A stretch of 64,000 bases of DNA. It comes from Endosaccharibacter trunci. GTDB taxonomy: Bacteria > Pseudomonadota > Alphaproteobacteria > Acetobacterales > Acetobacteraceae. Numbering within the stretch: the stretch's first letter is position 1; every line of letters begins with the position of its first letter. The translations under genes and the position numbers were made by a program. Below the pieces are notes generated by a model that saw only the letters and a list, made by a program, of their open reading frames with translations, was not told where the DNA came from and searched no databases. The stretch spans positions 105,633 through 169,632 of the forward strand of contig JAMSKV010000009.1 of the NCBI GenBank assembly GCA_024515975.1. Direction: 5' to 3'. This document shows, piece after piece, positions 1 to 13,008 of this stretch.

Positions 1-414
1 GCCACGCTCGAGAAGTTCCGCGCCGACCAGCCGCAGACCCATCCGCCGCGCGCCCACGCCAACCCGGATCAGGGCGGCTCGCCGTCGCGCGCCGGCGACG
101 TCACCGGCCAGCTCACCGCCGGCCAGCAGAAGGCGATCGGCGGTTCTGTGCGCCGCTGCTACGCGGAAGATACCGAAGCGAAGGACTACGCCACCTTCAC
201 GGCGCATCTTCTGGTGACGGTGGATGCCACCGGCGAAGCCCGCCGGGTGGATTTCAAGCCGGATACGGCGGCGCGCATGGCGGCCGATCCCGGCTATCGC
301 GCGCTGGCCGAGCGGGCGCGTGACGCTGTGCTCAATCCCACCTGCGCCAAGCTGCCGATCCCGCCCAGCCTTCTGGGCAAGACGCAGCAACTCTCGTTCG
401 TTTTCCGCCCGTGA
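1..414 (+). CDS. tolA: TolA C-terminal part (5' truncated by window edge)
   Basis: The frame is open from base 1 to the stop at 412-414, giving 137 visible residues; the N-terminal membrane anchor and long helical part lie outside the window. The visible part starts with a Pro/Gln/His-rich linker and ends in a compact domain with two cysteines ([11 protein letters not shown] and NPTCAKLP), the usual pattern of the TolA/TonB C-terminal domain that contacts TolB and Pal. tolB and pal follow directly, which fits the standard Tol-Pal order. The role is trans-envelope energy transduction to keep the outer membrane attached during division. The call rests on context plus the C-terminal cysteine pair, so a generic TonB-like transducer remains possible. 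Confidence 0.82.
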   Translation, partial: ATLEKFRADQPQTHPPRAHANPDQGGSPSRAGDVTGQLTAGQQKAIGGSVRRCYAEDTEAKDYATFTAHLLVTVDATGEARRVDFKPDTAARMAADPGYRALAERARDAVLNPTCAKLPIPPSLLGKTQQLSFVFRP

Positions 415-476
415 CGGGTGCGCACCCGGCCGCCATTCGCGTTAGCCGATCGTTTCAAGATTCCAGGGAGACCACC

Positions 477-1841
477 ATGTCGTTTCTCACTTCCGACCGA
501 AGCGTCCTGTCCCGCCGCGGCCTGATCGGAGCCGCGGGCGCCGGGATCGCCGCCCTGCCGCTGCAGGCGCTGGCGCAGGCGCCCGCCCCGCAGGGCGGCC
601 AGGGTGCCGGACCGGGCGGCGCCGAGATCACGGTGGACCAGGCCCGGACCGCCCCGATCCCGATCGCCATTCCGAGCTTCGGTCCCGGCATCGGCGAACA
701 GATGACGCAGGTGATCAGCAACGATCTCGCCGGGTGCGGCCTGTTCCGCCCGCTCAGCGTGGCCGCCTCTGCGGGCGGCGGCGGCGTGCCCGATTTCGAC
801 AGCTACAAGGCGATGGGCGCGCAGGCGATCGCGCAAGGCACCACCTCCGGCTCCGGCGGGTCGGTGCGCGTCGAGTTCCGCCTCTGGAACGCGCTCACCG
901 GCCAGCAGCTCCAGGGCACCGCCTACACCACCAGCGGCGGCAACTGGCGCCGCATCGCCCATATCATCGCCGACGTGATCTATGAGCGCATGCTCGGCGA
1001 CAAGGGCTATTTCGACACCCGCATCGCCTTCGTCTCGCTGAACGGCCCGCGCTCGCACGCCATTACCCGCCTGGCCATCATGGACCAGGACGGCGCCAAT
1101 ACCCGTATGCTCACCTCCGGCCAGTGGCTGGTGAAGACGCCGCGCTTCCACCCGACGCGCGACGAGATCGCCTTCATGAGCTACGCCGAGAACCGGCCGC
1201 GCGTCTACCTGTTCGACCTCGGTTCCGGCCGGCAGGAAGTGCTGGGCGAGTTCGCCGGCATCTCCTTCGCGCCGCGCTTCTCGCCGGACGGGTCGAGCGT
1301 GGTGATGTCCGCCACGCGCGGCGGCGGCTCCGACATCTACGTGGTCGATCTCGGCTCCCGCGCCACGCGCCGCCTCACCAGCTCCGGCGCGATCGACACC
1401 AGCCCCTGCTACAGCCCGGACGGCTCGCAGATCGTGTTCAACTCCGATCGCGGCGGCAGCCCTCAGCTCTACATCATGGGCGCGAACGGCGGCGATGCAC
1501 GCCGCATTTCCTATGGCAGCGGCCAGTACGGCTCGCCGGTCTGGAGCCCGCGCGGCGACCTGATCGCGTTCACCCGTATCGGCTCCGGCGGATTCTCGAT
1601 CGGCGTCATGGCCCCGGACGGCACCGGCGAGCGAATCCTCACCAAGGGATTCACCGTGGAAAGCCCGACCTTCTGCCCGAACGGACGCGTGCTGGCCTAT
1701 TGCCGCCAGACCGCGGCCGGCGCGGGCGGGGCGGGCTTCTCCTCGTCGCTCGCCCAGATCGATATCGCGGGCTTCAACGAGCGCGTCATCGCCACGCCCG
1801 GCGGCGCGCAGGCGCCGGCCTGGTCGCCGCTCAAAGGCTGA
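477..1841 (+). CDS. tolB: Tol-Pal system beta-propeller protein TolB
   Basis: Periplasmic TolB, 454 residues from the ATG at 477, which is preceded by AGGGAG at 465-470; an in-frame ATG at 411 would add 22 residues before the signal peptide. Residues 1-35 form the export signal: a twin arginine at 13-14 ([10 protein letters not shown]) precedes a hydrophobic stretch ending ALAQA, so Tat export is possible, although TolB is usually Sec-exported. The first ~200 residues match the TolB N-terminal domain. The rest has repeated SPDG/SPRG blades of the WD40-like propeller that binds Pal. It lies between tolA and pal. The C-terminus ends normally ([10 protein letters not shown]). Confidence 0.95.
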   Translation: MSFLTSDRSVLSRRGLIGAAGAGIAALPLQALAQAPAPQGGQGAGPGGAEITVDQARTAPIPIAIPSFGPGIGEQMTQVISNDLAGCGLFRPLSVAASAGGGGVPDFDSYKAMGAQAIAQGTTSGSGGSVRVEFRLWNALTGQQLQGTAYTTSGGNWRRIAHIIADVIYERMLGDKGYFDTRIAFVSLNGPRSHAITRLAIMDQDGANTRMLTSGQWLVKTPRFHPTRDEIAFMSYAENRPRVYLFDLGSGRQEVLGEFAGISFAPRFSPDGSSVVMSATRGGGSDIYVVDLGSRATRRLTSSGAIDTSPCYSPDGSQIVFNSDRGGSPQLYIMGANGGDARRISYGSGQYGSPVWSPRGDLIAFTRIGSGGFSIGVMAPDGTGERILTKGFTVESPTFCPNGRVLAYCRQTAAGAGGAGFSSSLAQIDIAGFNERVIATPGGAQAPAWSPLKG

Positions 1842-2064
1842 TCCGACGCAATGAAGGACGGCGTTTTTGCAACGCGCGGACAAGAAATATCGCGCCGCGC
1901 GAAACGCCCTCTTGCAAACGGCGTTGGGTTCTTGACCGGAAGCGAAACGAAGCGGTATCGCGGTGGGGCCGTGTGGTGCGGTCCACGCCGATCGCGACCG
2001 TCGTATCCGGTCGGGCCGTAGGCCGGACTAGCCGCTCGTTTCGTAACCCCCAGGAACGATAACC

Positions 2065-2550
2065 ATGAAGTTCAAGATCCTCGGCGCGCTCGCCCTCGTG
2101 GCGGCGGTTGCTGCCTGTTCCGACGACAAGTCGGCCAACACCGGGACCGCGTCCGGCCTCGGCGCGACCTCGGCCCCGACCGGCGCCGCCGTGCCGGGCA
2201 GCGAGGCCGATCTGGTCGCGAATGTCGGCGATCGCGTCTACTTCGCTCTGGCGCAGAACACCCTGTCGCCGGAAGCGCAGGCGACCCTCGACCGCCAGGC
2301 CGCGTGGCTCGCGCGCTATCCGCAGGTGACGGTGCAGATCGCCGGCAACTGCGACGATCGCGGCACCGACGAATACAACATCGCGCTGGGCAACCGTCGC
2401 GCCAACGCCGCGCGCGACTACCTGGTCGCCAAGGGCGTCGCCGCCGACCGCATCACCACCATCTCCTACGGCAAGGATCGTCCGACCGCGACCGGCGACG
2501 ACGAGCAGGCCTGGGCCCAGAACCGCAACGCGATCACCTCGGTTCGCTGA
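2065..2550 (+). CDS. pal: Peptidoglycan-associated lipoprotein Pal
   Basis: Outer-membrane lipoprotein of 161 residues. The signal peptide ends in a lipobox (VAAC, Cys18). A flexible Thr/Ala/Gly-rich linker follows, then an OmpA-like domain from about residue 55 to the end. That domain carries the peptidoglycan-binding signature GNCDDRGTDEYN and RRANAARDYL. Pal ties the outer membrane to the cell wall and binds TolB. A 223-base gap separates it from tolB, so it may have its own promoter; AGGA at 2053-2056 is the likely ribosome site. A strong hairpin terminator follows 26 bases after the stop. Confidence 0.96.
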   Translation: MKFKILGALALVAAVAACSDDKSANTGTASGLGATSAPTGAAVPGSEADLVANVGDRVYFALAQNTLSPEAQATLDRQAAWLARYPQVTVQIAGNCDDRGTDEYNIALGNRRANAARDYLVAKGVAADRITTISYGKDRPTATGDDEQAWAQNRNAITSVR

Positions 2551-2575
2551 ACCGGTTCCGATCGTTCACGTCGGG

Positions 2576-2604
2576 ACGCCCCGGACTTCGGTCCGGGGCG
2601 TTTT
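2576..2604 (+). terminator. Rho-independent terminator after pal
   Basis: A perfect 11-bp stem (ACGCCCCGGAC at 2576-2586 with its complement at 2591-2601) closes a TTCG tetraloop and runs into four T residues. It lies between pal and cpoB, so much of the tol-pal transcript should stop here and cpoB expression would depend on read-through or its own promoter. Confidence 0.85.
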
Positions 2605-2664
2605 CGTATGGGGCGTTCTGATCTACCGTCCGCCCGATCCATCCGTTTCCCGTCGAGGCTTTCG

Positions 2665-3534
2665 ATGCGCGCCGTGACCCTTTCCCGCTTCCGGAACATC
2701 TCCCTGGCCGGCCTTGCCGCGACGGCGCTCCTCGCCGGCCCGGCGCATGCGCAGATGGAAAGCCGCGAGGCGATCTCGTTACAGAACCAGATTCTCGAAC
2801 TGCGGCACGAGGTCGAACAGATGGGGTCCGGCGGTGGCGCCTCGGTGCAGCCCGTCGCGCCGCCGATCGGCGGCCAGGCGCCCGTCGGCGGCGATACGAA
2901 CGGACTGTCCGCCCAGCTCCTGGAGCGGGTGCAGACGCTGGAACAGCAGGTGCGCGACATGCGCGGCGAACTCGATCAGCTCACCAATCAGGTGCAGCAG
3001 CAGAATGCCACGCTGAGCAAGCAGATCAGCGACCTGAGCTTCAACATGCAGAATGGCGGCGCCGCCGCGGCTGCCGCCGGAGGGGCCGCCGCAGCGGGAG
3101 CGGCCACGACGACGCCGGCGCCGGCGGCTGCCCCCGTGCCGGCCGCGCGACGCACGCCCGAAGCCTCCCTGGCGGCGGGCAACGCCGCCCTGGCTCGTCG
3201 CGACTATGCCGCGGCGCAGCAGGACGCCCAGGAGGTGCTGTCCGGTCCGCGTGGTCCGCGTCAGGTCGATGCCCAGTTCCTGCTGGGGCAGTCGCTCGCC
3301 GGCCAGCGCCAGTATCAGCAGGCGGCCGTGGCCTATTACGACGCCTATAACCGCGCGCCACGTTCCGGCCGGGCCCCTGACGCCCTTCTCGGCGTTAGCG
3401 CATCCATGCTGGCGCTGGGCGACAAGGGCGCGGCGTGCGAGGCGCTTGCCAAGATGCATGCCGAGTTCCCGCAGCCTGCGCCGCGCGCCAAGGCGGCCTA
3501 CGCCTCCCTGCGCAGCCGCGCCGCCTGCCGCTGA
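2665..3534 (+). CDS. cpoB: Tol-Pal associated protein CpoB/YbgF
   Basis: Periplasmic CpoB-like protein, 289 residues from the ATG at 2665. That start gives a clean signal peptide ending GPAHA|Q at about residue 29. An upstream in-frame ATG at 2608 lies almost on the T-tract of the preceding terminator and would add 19 residues before the signal. After the signal come a coiled coil (roughly 34-135, with a LLERVQTLEQQVRDMRGEL register), an Ala-rich linker, and C-terminal TPR-like repeats from about 165. In the family, CpoB coordinates peptidoglycan synthesis with outer-membrane constriction through TolA. The position after tolB-pal is typical. Confidence 0.9.
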   Translation: MRAVTLSRFRNISLAGLAATALLAGPAHAQMESREAISLQNQILELRHEVEQMGSGGGASVQPVAPPIGGQAPVGGDTNGLSAQLLERVQTLEQQVRDMRGELDQLTNQVQQQNATLSKQISDLSFNMQNGGAAAAAAGGAAAAGAATTTPAPAAAPVPAARRTPEASLAAGNAALARRDYAAAQQDAQEVLSGPRGPRQVDAQFLLGQSLAGQRQYQQAAVAYYDAYNRAPRSGRAPDALLGVSASMLALGDKGAACEALAKMHAEFPQPAPRAKAAYASLRSRAACR

Positions 3535-3595
3535 GCCTTCGGCCCGCCACGCCGCCGCTCCGGTCGGATCGGCGCGGACCGGGCAGGGTTCGGGG

Positions 3596-4873
3596 ATGAT
3601 GACGCCGGATCCGATCGGGGCCGGGGAGTTCGCCGGCTGGATGGACCGGCTCGGTCCCTGGCCAAGGCCCGGATCGGCCCCGCCCGTTGCCGTGGCTGTT
3701 TCCGGTGGCGCCGACAGTCTGGCACTGGCCCTGCTCGCCGCCGGCTGGGCGGAAGCGCGCGGGTTTCCCGTTCTGGCGCTGGTGGTGGATCATGGATTGC
3801 GGGAGGAGTCGTCCGGCGAAGCCGCTTTGACCCTCCGGACCCTGGAGCGGCACGGCATCGCCGCGCGCCTGCTGCCGCTCGCGGGACTGGCGCGCGGTCC
3901 CGGTTTGGCCGAGCGCGCCCGCGATGCGCGCTACCAGACGCTGCTGCAGGCCTGCGCCGAGGCGGGCGCGGTGGATCTGCTGCTTGGCCATCACCGCTCC
4001 GACCAGGCCGAAACCGCGCTGATCCGGCGCCGCGCCAGCAGCGGGGTCAGTGGTCTGTCCGGCATGTCGCCACTGCTGGAGCTGGATACGGTGCGTCTGC
4101 TCCGTCCGTTTCTGCGCGTCGATCCGGCCAGTTTGCGCGCCACGCTGGTCGCGCGGGGCCTGTCCTGGATCGAGGACCCGTCCAACCGGGACCGGCGCGC
4201 CGAACGGACGCGCGTGCGGGAGGAGCTCGCAACAGCGGCGGTCCTGCGCGCCGAATTGCTGCGTCACGCGGATGCGGCCGGGCAGGAGCGGGCGGATGCG
4301 CGCGCCGCGGATGCCGCGCTTCTGGCTGGAACGGTCTCGCTCCGCCCGGAAGGGTTCGCCCTGCTGCCGCCGGTTCTGGTGCCGGAAGACGCCCTGGCCG
4401 CGCTGATCCGGACCGTCGGCGGGCGGCCGCATCGTCCGGCGTCCGAGGCGGTGCGTCGTCTGGTACGGGTGCCCCGCGCCGCTACGCTGGCGGGAACGCG
4501 TCTGCTGCCGGCCGGGCGCTGGGGGGAGGGCTGGCTGCTGGTGCGGGAAACCGATTCATTGGCCGGACCCGCTCCGGCTTTGCCGGGCGCGCGATGGGAC
4601 GGCCGGTTCGTTCTGCGCGGCTCGGTTCCAGACGGCGAGCAGACCTTCATCGCCGCGCTCGGCGCCGATGCCGCCAGCTTGCGCCGCCGGAGCCGTCTGC
4701 CTGCGGCGGTGCTGCAGGCTCTGCCATCGCTGCGCGCGGCGGATGGTGCGCTGCTCGCCGTGCCGCATCTGGGCTGGCGTGCCGATCCGCGCGTCGAGGC
4801 GGTCTCGTTCCGCTTCCAGCCCACCATGCCGGCCAGCGAATCGACCCCGTTCAGCATTCTTGAGAGGCTTTGA
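3596..4873 (+). CDS. tilS: tRNA(Ile)-lysidine synthase TilS
   Basis: Converts C34 of the CAU-anticodon tRNA-Ile to lysidine, using ATP and lysine, so that AUA codons are read. The N-type PP-loop SGGADS is at residues 36-41, followed by VVDHGLREES and the GHHRSDQAET motif typical of TilS. Of the two adjacent ATGs at 3596 and 3599 the first gives 425 residues; the much longer open frame upstream overlaps cpoB and is not coding. ftsH follows after 177 bases; tilS-ftsH adjacency is widespread in bacteria. The C-terminal half is divergent, as usual for the family. Confidence 0.92.
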   Translation: MMTPDPIGAGEFAGWMDRLGPWPRPGSAPPVAVAVSGGADSLALALLAAGWAEARGFPVLALVVDHGLREESSGEAALTLRTLERHGIAARLLPLAGLARGPGLAERARDARYQTLLQACAEAGAVDLLLGHHRSDQAETALIRRRASSGVSGLSGMSPLLELDTVRLLRPFLRVDPASLRATLVARGLSWIEDPSNRDRRAERTRVREELATAAVLRAELLRHADAAGQERADARAADAALLAGTVSLRPEGFALLPPVLVPEDALAALIRTVGGRPHRPASEAVRRLVRVPRAATLAGTRLLPAGRWGEGWLLVRETDSLAGPAPALPGARWDGRFVLRGSVPDGEQTFIAALGADAASLRRRSRLPAAVLQALPSLRAADGALLAVPHLGWRADPRVEAVSFRFQPTMPASESTPFSILERL

Positions 4874-5050
4874 TCCGATCCTGCGGCGTCGGCCCTACCG
4901 GGCGGGCCCTGCCGTCCCAATCTAGCGTAGCAGTGTGGAATGGCATTGCCGGCCCGACCGGGTATGATCGCACCTCGCGTTTCGGGATCGGCCCGATCGG
5001 TGTCGGCACGCGGCAGGGATCGGGACGTCGAGCATGAACTGTAAGGCAAG

Positions 5051-6973
<1,923 letters not shown>

Positions 6974-6977
6974 ACGG

Positions 6978-7007
6978 AAAGGGGCTCCGCGCAGGCGGGG
7001 CCCTTTT
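6978..7007 (+). terminator. Terminator after ftsH
   Basis: AAAGGG at 6978-6983 pairs with CCCTTT at 7001-7006, continuing as a GC-rich stem with one bulged base, and is followed by TTTTCG. It lies 4 bases after the ftsH stop. Confidence 0.65.
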
Positions 7008-7037
7008 CGTCTGGCTGGCGACAACTACCGTTTGCGA

Positions 7038-7511
7038 TCAGCAATCTCCGATCGTCTCGACGACGTGACGGAGGTCGGGATTGGTTCCGTACAGACACGC
7101 CGGCGGCAGCGCGGCGAGCACATCGGCACGAGCGGCCAGATCGCCGCCATCGACAGTCATCACCAGCCCTAACCCGTGGATCAGGTCGAACAGGAGCGGC
7201 TTGTAGAACTCCCTGTCCATGAGTCGCCAAAAATGCAGGCTGACGAGCTCGGCCTTGTGTATCAGGAAGCTGGCGTCCTCGCAGATCAACCAGTTTCGTT
7301 CGAGCGCTAAATCTGCCGACACGAGGTCGGGATCTGCGGCCTTGGCTCTCTCCCATGTCGTCTCGACGATCCGCGAGAGGTCGACTTCGGTGCCGTCGTC
7401 CGGCGGGGCAATGGGCAGCCCATGGCGGGCCAGGACGATGCTGATGGGCTCGATGTCCAGTGTCGCCCAGTCGGTCACGCCGGGCTGCAGCAGGATGACG
7501 TCGACACCCAT
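7038..7511 (-). CDS. Hypothetical protein between ftsH and folP
   Basis: I do not recognise this 157-residue protein. It is acidic, has no signal peptide and no clear membrane segment, and has several Trp/Phe-rich stretches (HFWRLMDREFYKPLLFDL). It is read on the minus strand between ftsH and folP, two genes that often sit together, and its base composition looks less GC-rich than its neighbours. The reading frame is intact and the overlapping plus-strand frames make low-complexity translations, so this is the best coding candidate here. Small, acidic, soluble and isolated proteins of this kind can be orphan immunity proteins, but nothing in the sequence proves that. Confidence 0.6.
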   Translation of the reverse strand: MGVDVILLQPGVTDWATLDIEPISIVLARHGLPIAPPDDGTEVDLSRIVETTWERAKAADPDLVSADLALERNWLICEDASFLIHKAELVSLHFWRLMDREFYKPLLFDLIHGLGLVMTVDGGDLAARADVLAALPPACLYGTNPDLRHVVETIGDC

Positions 7512-7673
7512 CTGTTCTCTCCGGAGGCCGGCGACGAACCAGCCAATATGTCGTGCGATTGCCTGCCAACAATGGCTCGATTGTATCGATATTACAACGA
7601 GAACCGGCCGCGTCGTCGGTCTCGCGATCGCAGCCGACCTGGCGCATACGGAGGATCAGAAAGAACTGGCGCA

Positions 7674-8693
7674 ATGACCGACAGCTTGATCGTCCCGCTC
7701 GGCTTGTTGCACGGCGAGGCGGCGCACCATGCCTGCGACGCGGGCCTGGCGCTGCCGCTCGCCGGCGGCCCGTCTGCGTTCACCGTTTGCGGCCTGAGCG
7801 GCCCGGACGGGATGCAACTGGTCCGGGTGGGCGATCGTCCCGCCAGCTGGCAGCAGACGCTGGCGCGTCTGACCCGCCCGCTCCCGGCCGCCGGACTGCC
7901 GCCCGGCGCGCTGGTGATGGGCATTCTCAACGTCACGCCGGACAGTTTCAGCGATGGCGGCCGGCATTCGGCGCCTGCTGCTGCGATCGACGCGGCGCTG
8001 CGCATGCGCGAGCAGGGCGCCGACCTGATCGACGTGGGCGGGGAAAGCACCCGTCCGGGCGCCGCCCCGGTGACGCCGGCGGAGGAGCAGGATCGCGTCC
8101 TGCCGGTGGTCGAGCGGCTTCGGGCCGAGGGCATCCTCGTTTCGGTCGACACGCGCAACGCCGTCACCATGCGCGCGGCGCTGCGGGCCGGCGCCACGGC
8201 GATCAACGACGTGTCCGCCCTGGCGCACGACCCGGAGGCGGGCAGGGTGGTGGCGGAAGCCGGCTGTCCGGTGATGCTGATGCACATGCGCGGCACGCCG
8301 CAGACCATGGGCGCGCTGGCGCAGTACGACGACGTGGCGGTGGAGGTGACGCGCGAACTCGCCGCCTCCGTGGCGCGCGCGGTCGCCGCCGGCATCGCGC
8401 CGGACCGCATCCTGGTGGATCCGGGCCTCGGCTTCGCCAAGACCACCGCGCACAATCTGGAGCTCCTGCGACGCCTGCCGATCCTGCTGAATCTCGGCTG
8501 CCGCATCGTTCTGGGCGCGTCGCGCAAGCGCTTCGTGGGCGAGATCGGCGGCGAGCCCGATCCGTCTCGGCGCGACCCCGGCTCGCTCGCCGCCATCCTG
8601 CCGGCGCTGGCGATTCCCGACATCGTGCTGCGCGTGCACGACGTCCCCGGCACGGTGCAAGCGGTGCGACTCTGGCGAGCCATGCACGGCTGA
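7674..8693 (+). CDS. folP: Dihydropteroate synthase
   Basis: Joins p-aminobenzoate to the pterin pyrophosphate in folate synthesis. The core begins with [15 protein letters not shown] near residue 82, then shows [28 protein letters not shown] and the DPGLGFAKT segment, all typical of DHPS. The ATG at 7674 gives 339 residues, leaving an N-terminal region of about 80 residues outside the core family. An upstream ATG at 7422 would run across the opposite-strand gene and is unlikely. glmM follows 43 bases later, the usual folP-glmM order. Confidence 0.94.
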   Translation: MTDSLIVPLGLLHGEAAHHACDAGLALPLAGGPSAFTVCGLSGPDGMQLVRVGDRPASWQQTLARLTRPLPAAGLPPGALVMGILNVTPDSFSDGGRHSAPAAAIDAALRMREQGADLIDVGGESTRPGAAPVTPAEEQDRVLPVVERLRAEGILVSVDTRNAVTMRAALRAGATAINDVSALAHDPEAGRVVAEAGCPVMLMHMRGTPQTMGALAQYDDVAVEVTRELAASVARAVAAGIAPDRILVDPGLGFAKTTAHNLELLRRLPILLNLGCRIVLGASRKRFVGEIGGEPDPSRRDPGSLAAILPALAIPDIVLRVHDVPGTVQAVRLWRAMHG

Positions 8694-8736
8694 GCTAGAG
8701 CAGGCGCAACGCACAGAGAAGTCGGGAGCGTCGCGC

Positions 8737-10091
<1,355 letters not shown>

Positions 10092-10095
<4 letters not shown>

Positions 10096-10886
10096 AGGGC
10101 AGGGTGCTGATCGTCGCCGGCAGCGATTCCGGCGGCGGGGCCGGCATCCAGGCCGATATCAAGACCGTCACCGTGCTGGGCGGTTTCGCGATGACGGCGA
10201 TCACGGCGCTGACAGCCCAGAACACGCTCGGCGTCCATGACATCCTGCCGGTTCCCGCCGCCTTCGTCGGCACGCAGATCGATTGCGTGCTGGACGATCT
10301 CGGCGCCGACAGTTTCAAGATCGGCATGCTGGGCGATCCGGCACTGATCGAGTGCGTGGCCGATCGACTCGGCCGCCACCCGGAAACGCCTCTGGTGCTG
10401 GACCCGGTGATGGTGGCCAAGGGCGGCCAGCCTCTCCTGGCGGCGAGCGCCGTATCCGCGCTCAAGCGCTCGCTGCTGCCTTTGGCAGCGTTGCTGACCC
10501 CGAACCTGCCTGAAGCCTCCGTGCTGTGCGGCCGCGCGATCGAGACCGAGGACGATATGCGCCACGCGGCCGACATGCTGCTGACGCTGGGCGTGCCAGC
10601 CGTGCTGCTCAAGGGCGGCCATCTGCCGGGCGACGTGGTGACCGACATGCTGGCGACGGAAGACGGCATCACCCTGTTCTCCGCGCCGCGTATCGAGAGC
10701 CGTCACACGCACGGCACCGGCTGCACCCTGGCCAGCGCCATCGCCACCGGCCTGGCGCAAGGCATGGCGCTGCAGGACGCCGTGGATCGCGGCAGAACCT
10801 ATACCAGGCGCGCGATCGAGACAGCGCCCGGCTTCGGCGCCGGGGCCGGTCCGCTCAACCACGCGACGCACCTGCTGGCGGACTGA
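10092..10886 (+). CDS. thiD: Hydroxymethylpyrimidine/phosphomethylpyrimidine kinase
   Basis: Kinase of the thiamine pyrimidine branch, phosphorylating HMP and HMP-P. The 264-residue product starts at the ATG overlapping the glmM stop and shows the N-terminal [17 protein letters not shown] motif, the DPVMVAKGG loop and the [11 protein letters not shown] anion hole with its catalytic Cys/Gly environment, all characteristic of ThiD. The open frame extends far upstream inside glmM, but only this start makes a normal N-terminus. No TPP riboswitch-like leader is possible here because the gene is embedded behind glmM. thiE is present separately at 21539-22171. Confidence 0.93.
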
Positions 10887-11039
10887 TCGCAGGATCGGCC
10901 GCGTCCGGACAGGCGTAAGGTGACCCGAGAGAGACAGTTCGCAACAATGCTGGCGCTGGCTCGGGATCGCCTATCGATCCGGCTTTTCCGCCCAGCGGAA
11001 CGCTGCCAAGGTTGCGGTCGCAACGCTTGAGTAACGAAA

Positions 11040-12011
11040 ATGCGTTTTCGGCTCCTGGTCCTGCTTCTCCTTGGCGCCGGTCTGGCAGGGTGCGCCGATG
11101 ACCCGCAGCTCGGACAAGGCTGCGTGATGGAGACCGTGGCCGAGTTGCCGGTTCTGAACGATCGTGGTTCTCCCGTGGTGGAAGTCGCGATCAATGGCGC
11201 GAAATCGGCGTTCGTTGTCGATACGGGGGCGCGCGTTTCATTGATCTACGAGGACGCTGCGGAGCGGCTGGGGCTGCCGAGCGATCCGGAACATTTCCAT
11301 CTGCTGAACGGCATCGGTGGATCGGTATTCTCGCATTTGGTGACGGTCGATAAATTGTCGCTCGGAACGGCCGCCGCGCGGCATGTGGAACTGGACTCCG
11401 TTCCGGGCGGCCGGCCGCGAAGCGTCGGCGGCCTGCCTGTGATCGGACTGTTCGGCGGCGACTTCCTGGCGAATTATGACGTCGAGTTCGATCTGCCCGG
11501 CCATCTCGTCACGTTGTTCAAGGAAGTTCACTGCTCGAATAACCTCCGGCCTTGGCAGACCGGCGACTATTATCGTCTGCCGTTCACGCTGGAGAACGAG
11601 ACGGCCATCCGGTTCGATATCGCGATCAACGGCCACAACGAGTCTGTCGTGCTCGACAGCGGCGCCTTTCGCACCATCATCGACAACGATGCCGCAAACG
11701 ATGGGGGCGCCAACCGACAGACCATGGCGCAAGATCGCACGAATATTGCCCGCGGCATCGACGGCAACGGCCTGATCGCGCACAGGCACCGCTTCGATTC
11801 GCTTGACATCGGTCCGGAACATTTCGCGCCGGCCTATCTCGACGTCGCCGATCTGGACACGCCCGGCCTGGTCGGCGCGGATTTCTTTCGGGCCCGCAAG
11901 GTCTGGATTTCCTACCCCCATCAGGTGTTCTACGTGCAGCGCGTCTTGTTTCCGCACCGGGCCGCGCCGAAGCAGCCGGACGCGACGAGCCCGAACGCGC
12001 CGAAACATTGA
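11040..12011 (+). CDS. Retropepsin-like aspartic protease family lipoprotein
   Basis: A 323-residue predicted lipoprotein: the signal peptide ends in the lipobox LAGC (Cys18). Two aspartic-protease-type motifs are visible: [12 protein letters not shown] with Asp61, and [12 protein letters not shown] with Asp206. The two halves therefore look like a pepsin-like duplicated fold within one chain, as in bacterial retropepsin-like/gag-asp families. Substrate is unknown; the protein would act in the periplasm or at the outer membrane. It stands alone, 153 bases after thiD and 68 bases before rpmJ. Whether both half-sites are active cannot be judged from sequence alone. Confidence 0.8.
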   Translation: MRFRLLVLLLLGAGLAGCADDPQLGQGCVMETVAELPVLNDRGSPVVEVAINGAKSAFVVDTGARVSLIYEDAAERLGLPSDPEHFHLLNGIGGSVFSHLVTVDKLSLGTAAARHVELDSVPGGRPRSVGGLPVIGLFGGDFLANYDVEFDLPGHLVTLFKEVHCSNNLRPWQTGDYYRLPFTLENETAIRFDIAINGHNESVVLDSGAFRTIIDNDAANDGGANRQTMAQDRTNIARGIDGNGLIAHRHRFDSLDIGPEHFAPAYLDVADLDTPGLVGADFFRARKVWISYPHQVFYVQRVLFPHRAAPKQPDATSPNAPKH

Positions 12012-12079
12012 CAGAAACCGGCGAGGCCCTTATTCGCGCGGTTCCTCGCGGCGCTGGCGCCGCTCACGAAGGTCGGACC

Positions 12080-12205
12080 ATGAAGATCAGAAACAGCCTG
12101 AAGTCGGCGAAGCTGCGCGACAAGGATTGCCGCGTCGTTCGTCGTCACGGCAAGGTGTACGTCATCAACAAGAAGAACCCGCGCATGAAGGCCCGCCAGG
12201 GCTGA
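12080..12205 (+). CDS. rpmJ: 50S ribosomal protein L36
   Basis: A 41-residue basic protein beginning [17 protein letters not shown] and ending [12 protein letters not shown], the proteobacterial L36 of the longer, zinc-poor type: the canonical zinc ligands are largely missing and only one Cys is visible. The start at 12080 was chosen over an upstream in-frame ATG at 12008 because it gives the family N-terminus. L36 genes of this type often stand apart from the spc ribosomal operon, as here. The TPR gene follows after 9 bases and may share its transcript. Confidence 0.93.
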   Translation: MKIRNSLKSAKLRDKDCRVVRRHGKVYVINKKNPRMKARQG

Positions 12206-12214
12206 TCGCCGCTG

Positions 12215-12859
12215 ATGGCTGATCCGGCGCTGCCGCGCTCCGACGCCGCGCCCTGTCCCGCTTTGGCGAGGCGGGCGTCCGCGGTTCGGAGCGCGTGGCG
12301 CCGTGCTTGCGTTCTCCTGCTGCTGACCGCCGCCGCAGCCGCGCCGAGTCCCGCACCCGCTCTCGCCGCATCGGCGTCCGACCAGAAGGTCGGGGCGCTC
12401 GAAGCGGCGTTGCTGCATGCGCCCGATGCCGATCACGCCGATATCCTGCAGGCCAAGCTCGCCGATGCGCGTATGGCGGCTCTGTCGCCGACGACCCGGC
12501 TGCTGGTTCGGCGCGCCCAACGCGAGCTGGACACGAATCAGGGCCAGGACGCGTTTGCGGACGCGTCCGACGCCATTGCTCTGGAGCCCGACCGTGCGGT
12601 GCTCTGGCGTGAACGCGCCTCGATCGAGGGCGCCATGGGCGATGCCGACGCCGCCGTGCGCGACCTGGGCGGCGCCTTGTCGCGCGACCCGGCCGATCTG
12701 GAATCCTGGGCCGGGCTGGCCGCCGTCGCCGAGAAGACCGGCCGCTACGACCGCGCGGTGGAGGCCTGGCAGCACGTTCTGCTGCTGGCTCCGGCCTATC
12801 GCAATGGTGTCGCCCGCCTGCACGCCTTGCAGCGCAAGGCACGCGGCGAGCCGACCTGA
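12215..12859 (+). CDS. TPR-repeat protein, exported
   Basis: A 214-residue protein with a long basic N-terminus followed by a hydrophobic segment (CVLLLLTAAAAA) that looks like a signal peptide or anchor at about 31-51. The rest is helical and contains TPR-like units, for example LDTNQGQDAFADASDAIAL and DLESWAGLAAVAEKTGRYD. It probably acts as a periplasmic scaffold; no partner is indicated. It begins 9 bases after rpmJ, so co-transcription is likely. The next gene converges from the other strand after about 150 bases. Confidence 0.75.
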   Translation: MADPALPRSDAAPCPALARRASAVRSAWRRACVLLLLTAAAAAPSPAPALAASASDQKVGALEAALLHAPDADHADILQAKLADARMAALSPTTRLLVRRAQRELDTNQGQDAFADASDAIALEPDRAVLWRERASIEGAMGDADAAVRDLGGALSRDPADLESWAGLAAVAEKTGRYDRAVEAWQHVLLLAPAYRNGVARLHALQRKARGEPT

Positions 12860-13008
12860 CGGAAGGACGGGCGGGCGACGCTTTTGCCTCCGCCATGGAT
12901 CGGGTCCGCTTCAAGGCTCGTCAGCGAGCCGAACGAGTGATTTCGGGCAGATCGCCCGGGTCAGGCAGAGATGTCTGGTGAGGCGCTGCGGCTCGGGTCG
13001 CCGCCGGC

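Noticed and set aside
294..1883. 529-residue minus-strand frame over tolB
   Set aside because: It is antisense to tolB and has typical high-GC shadow composition.
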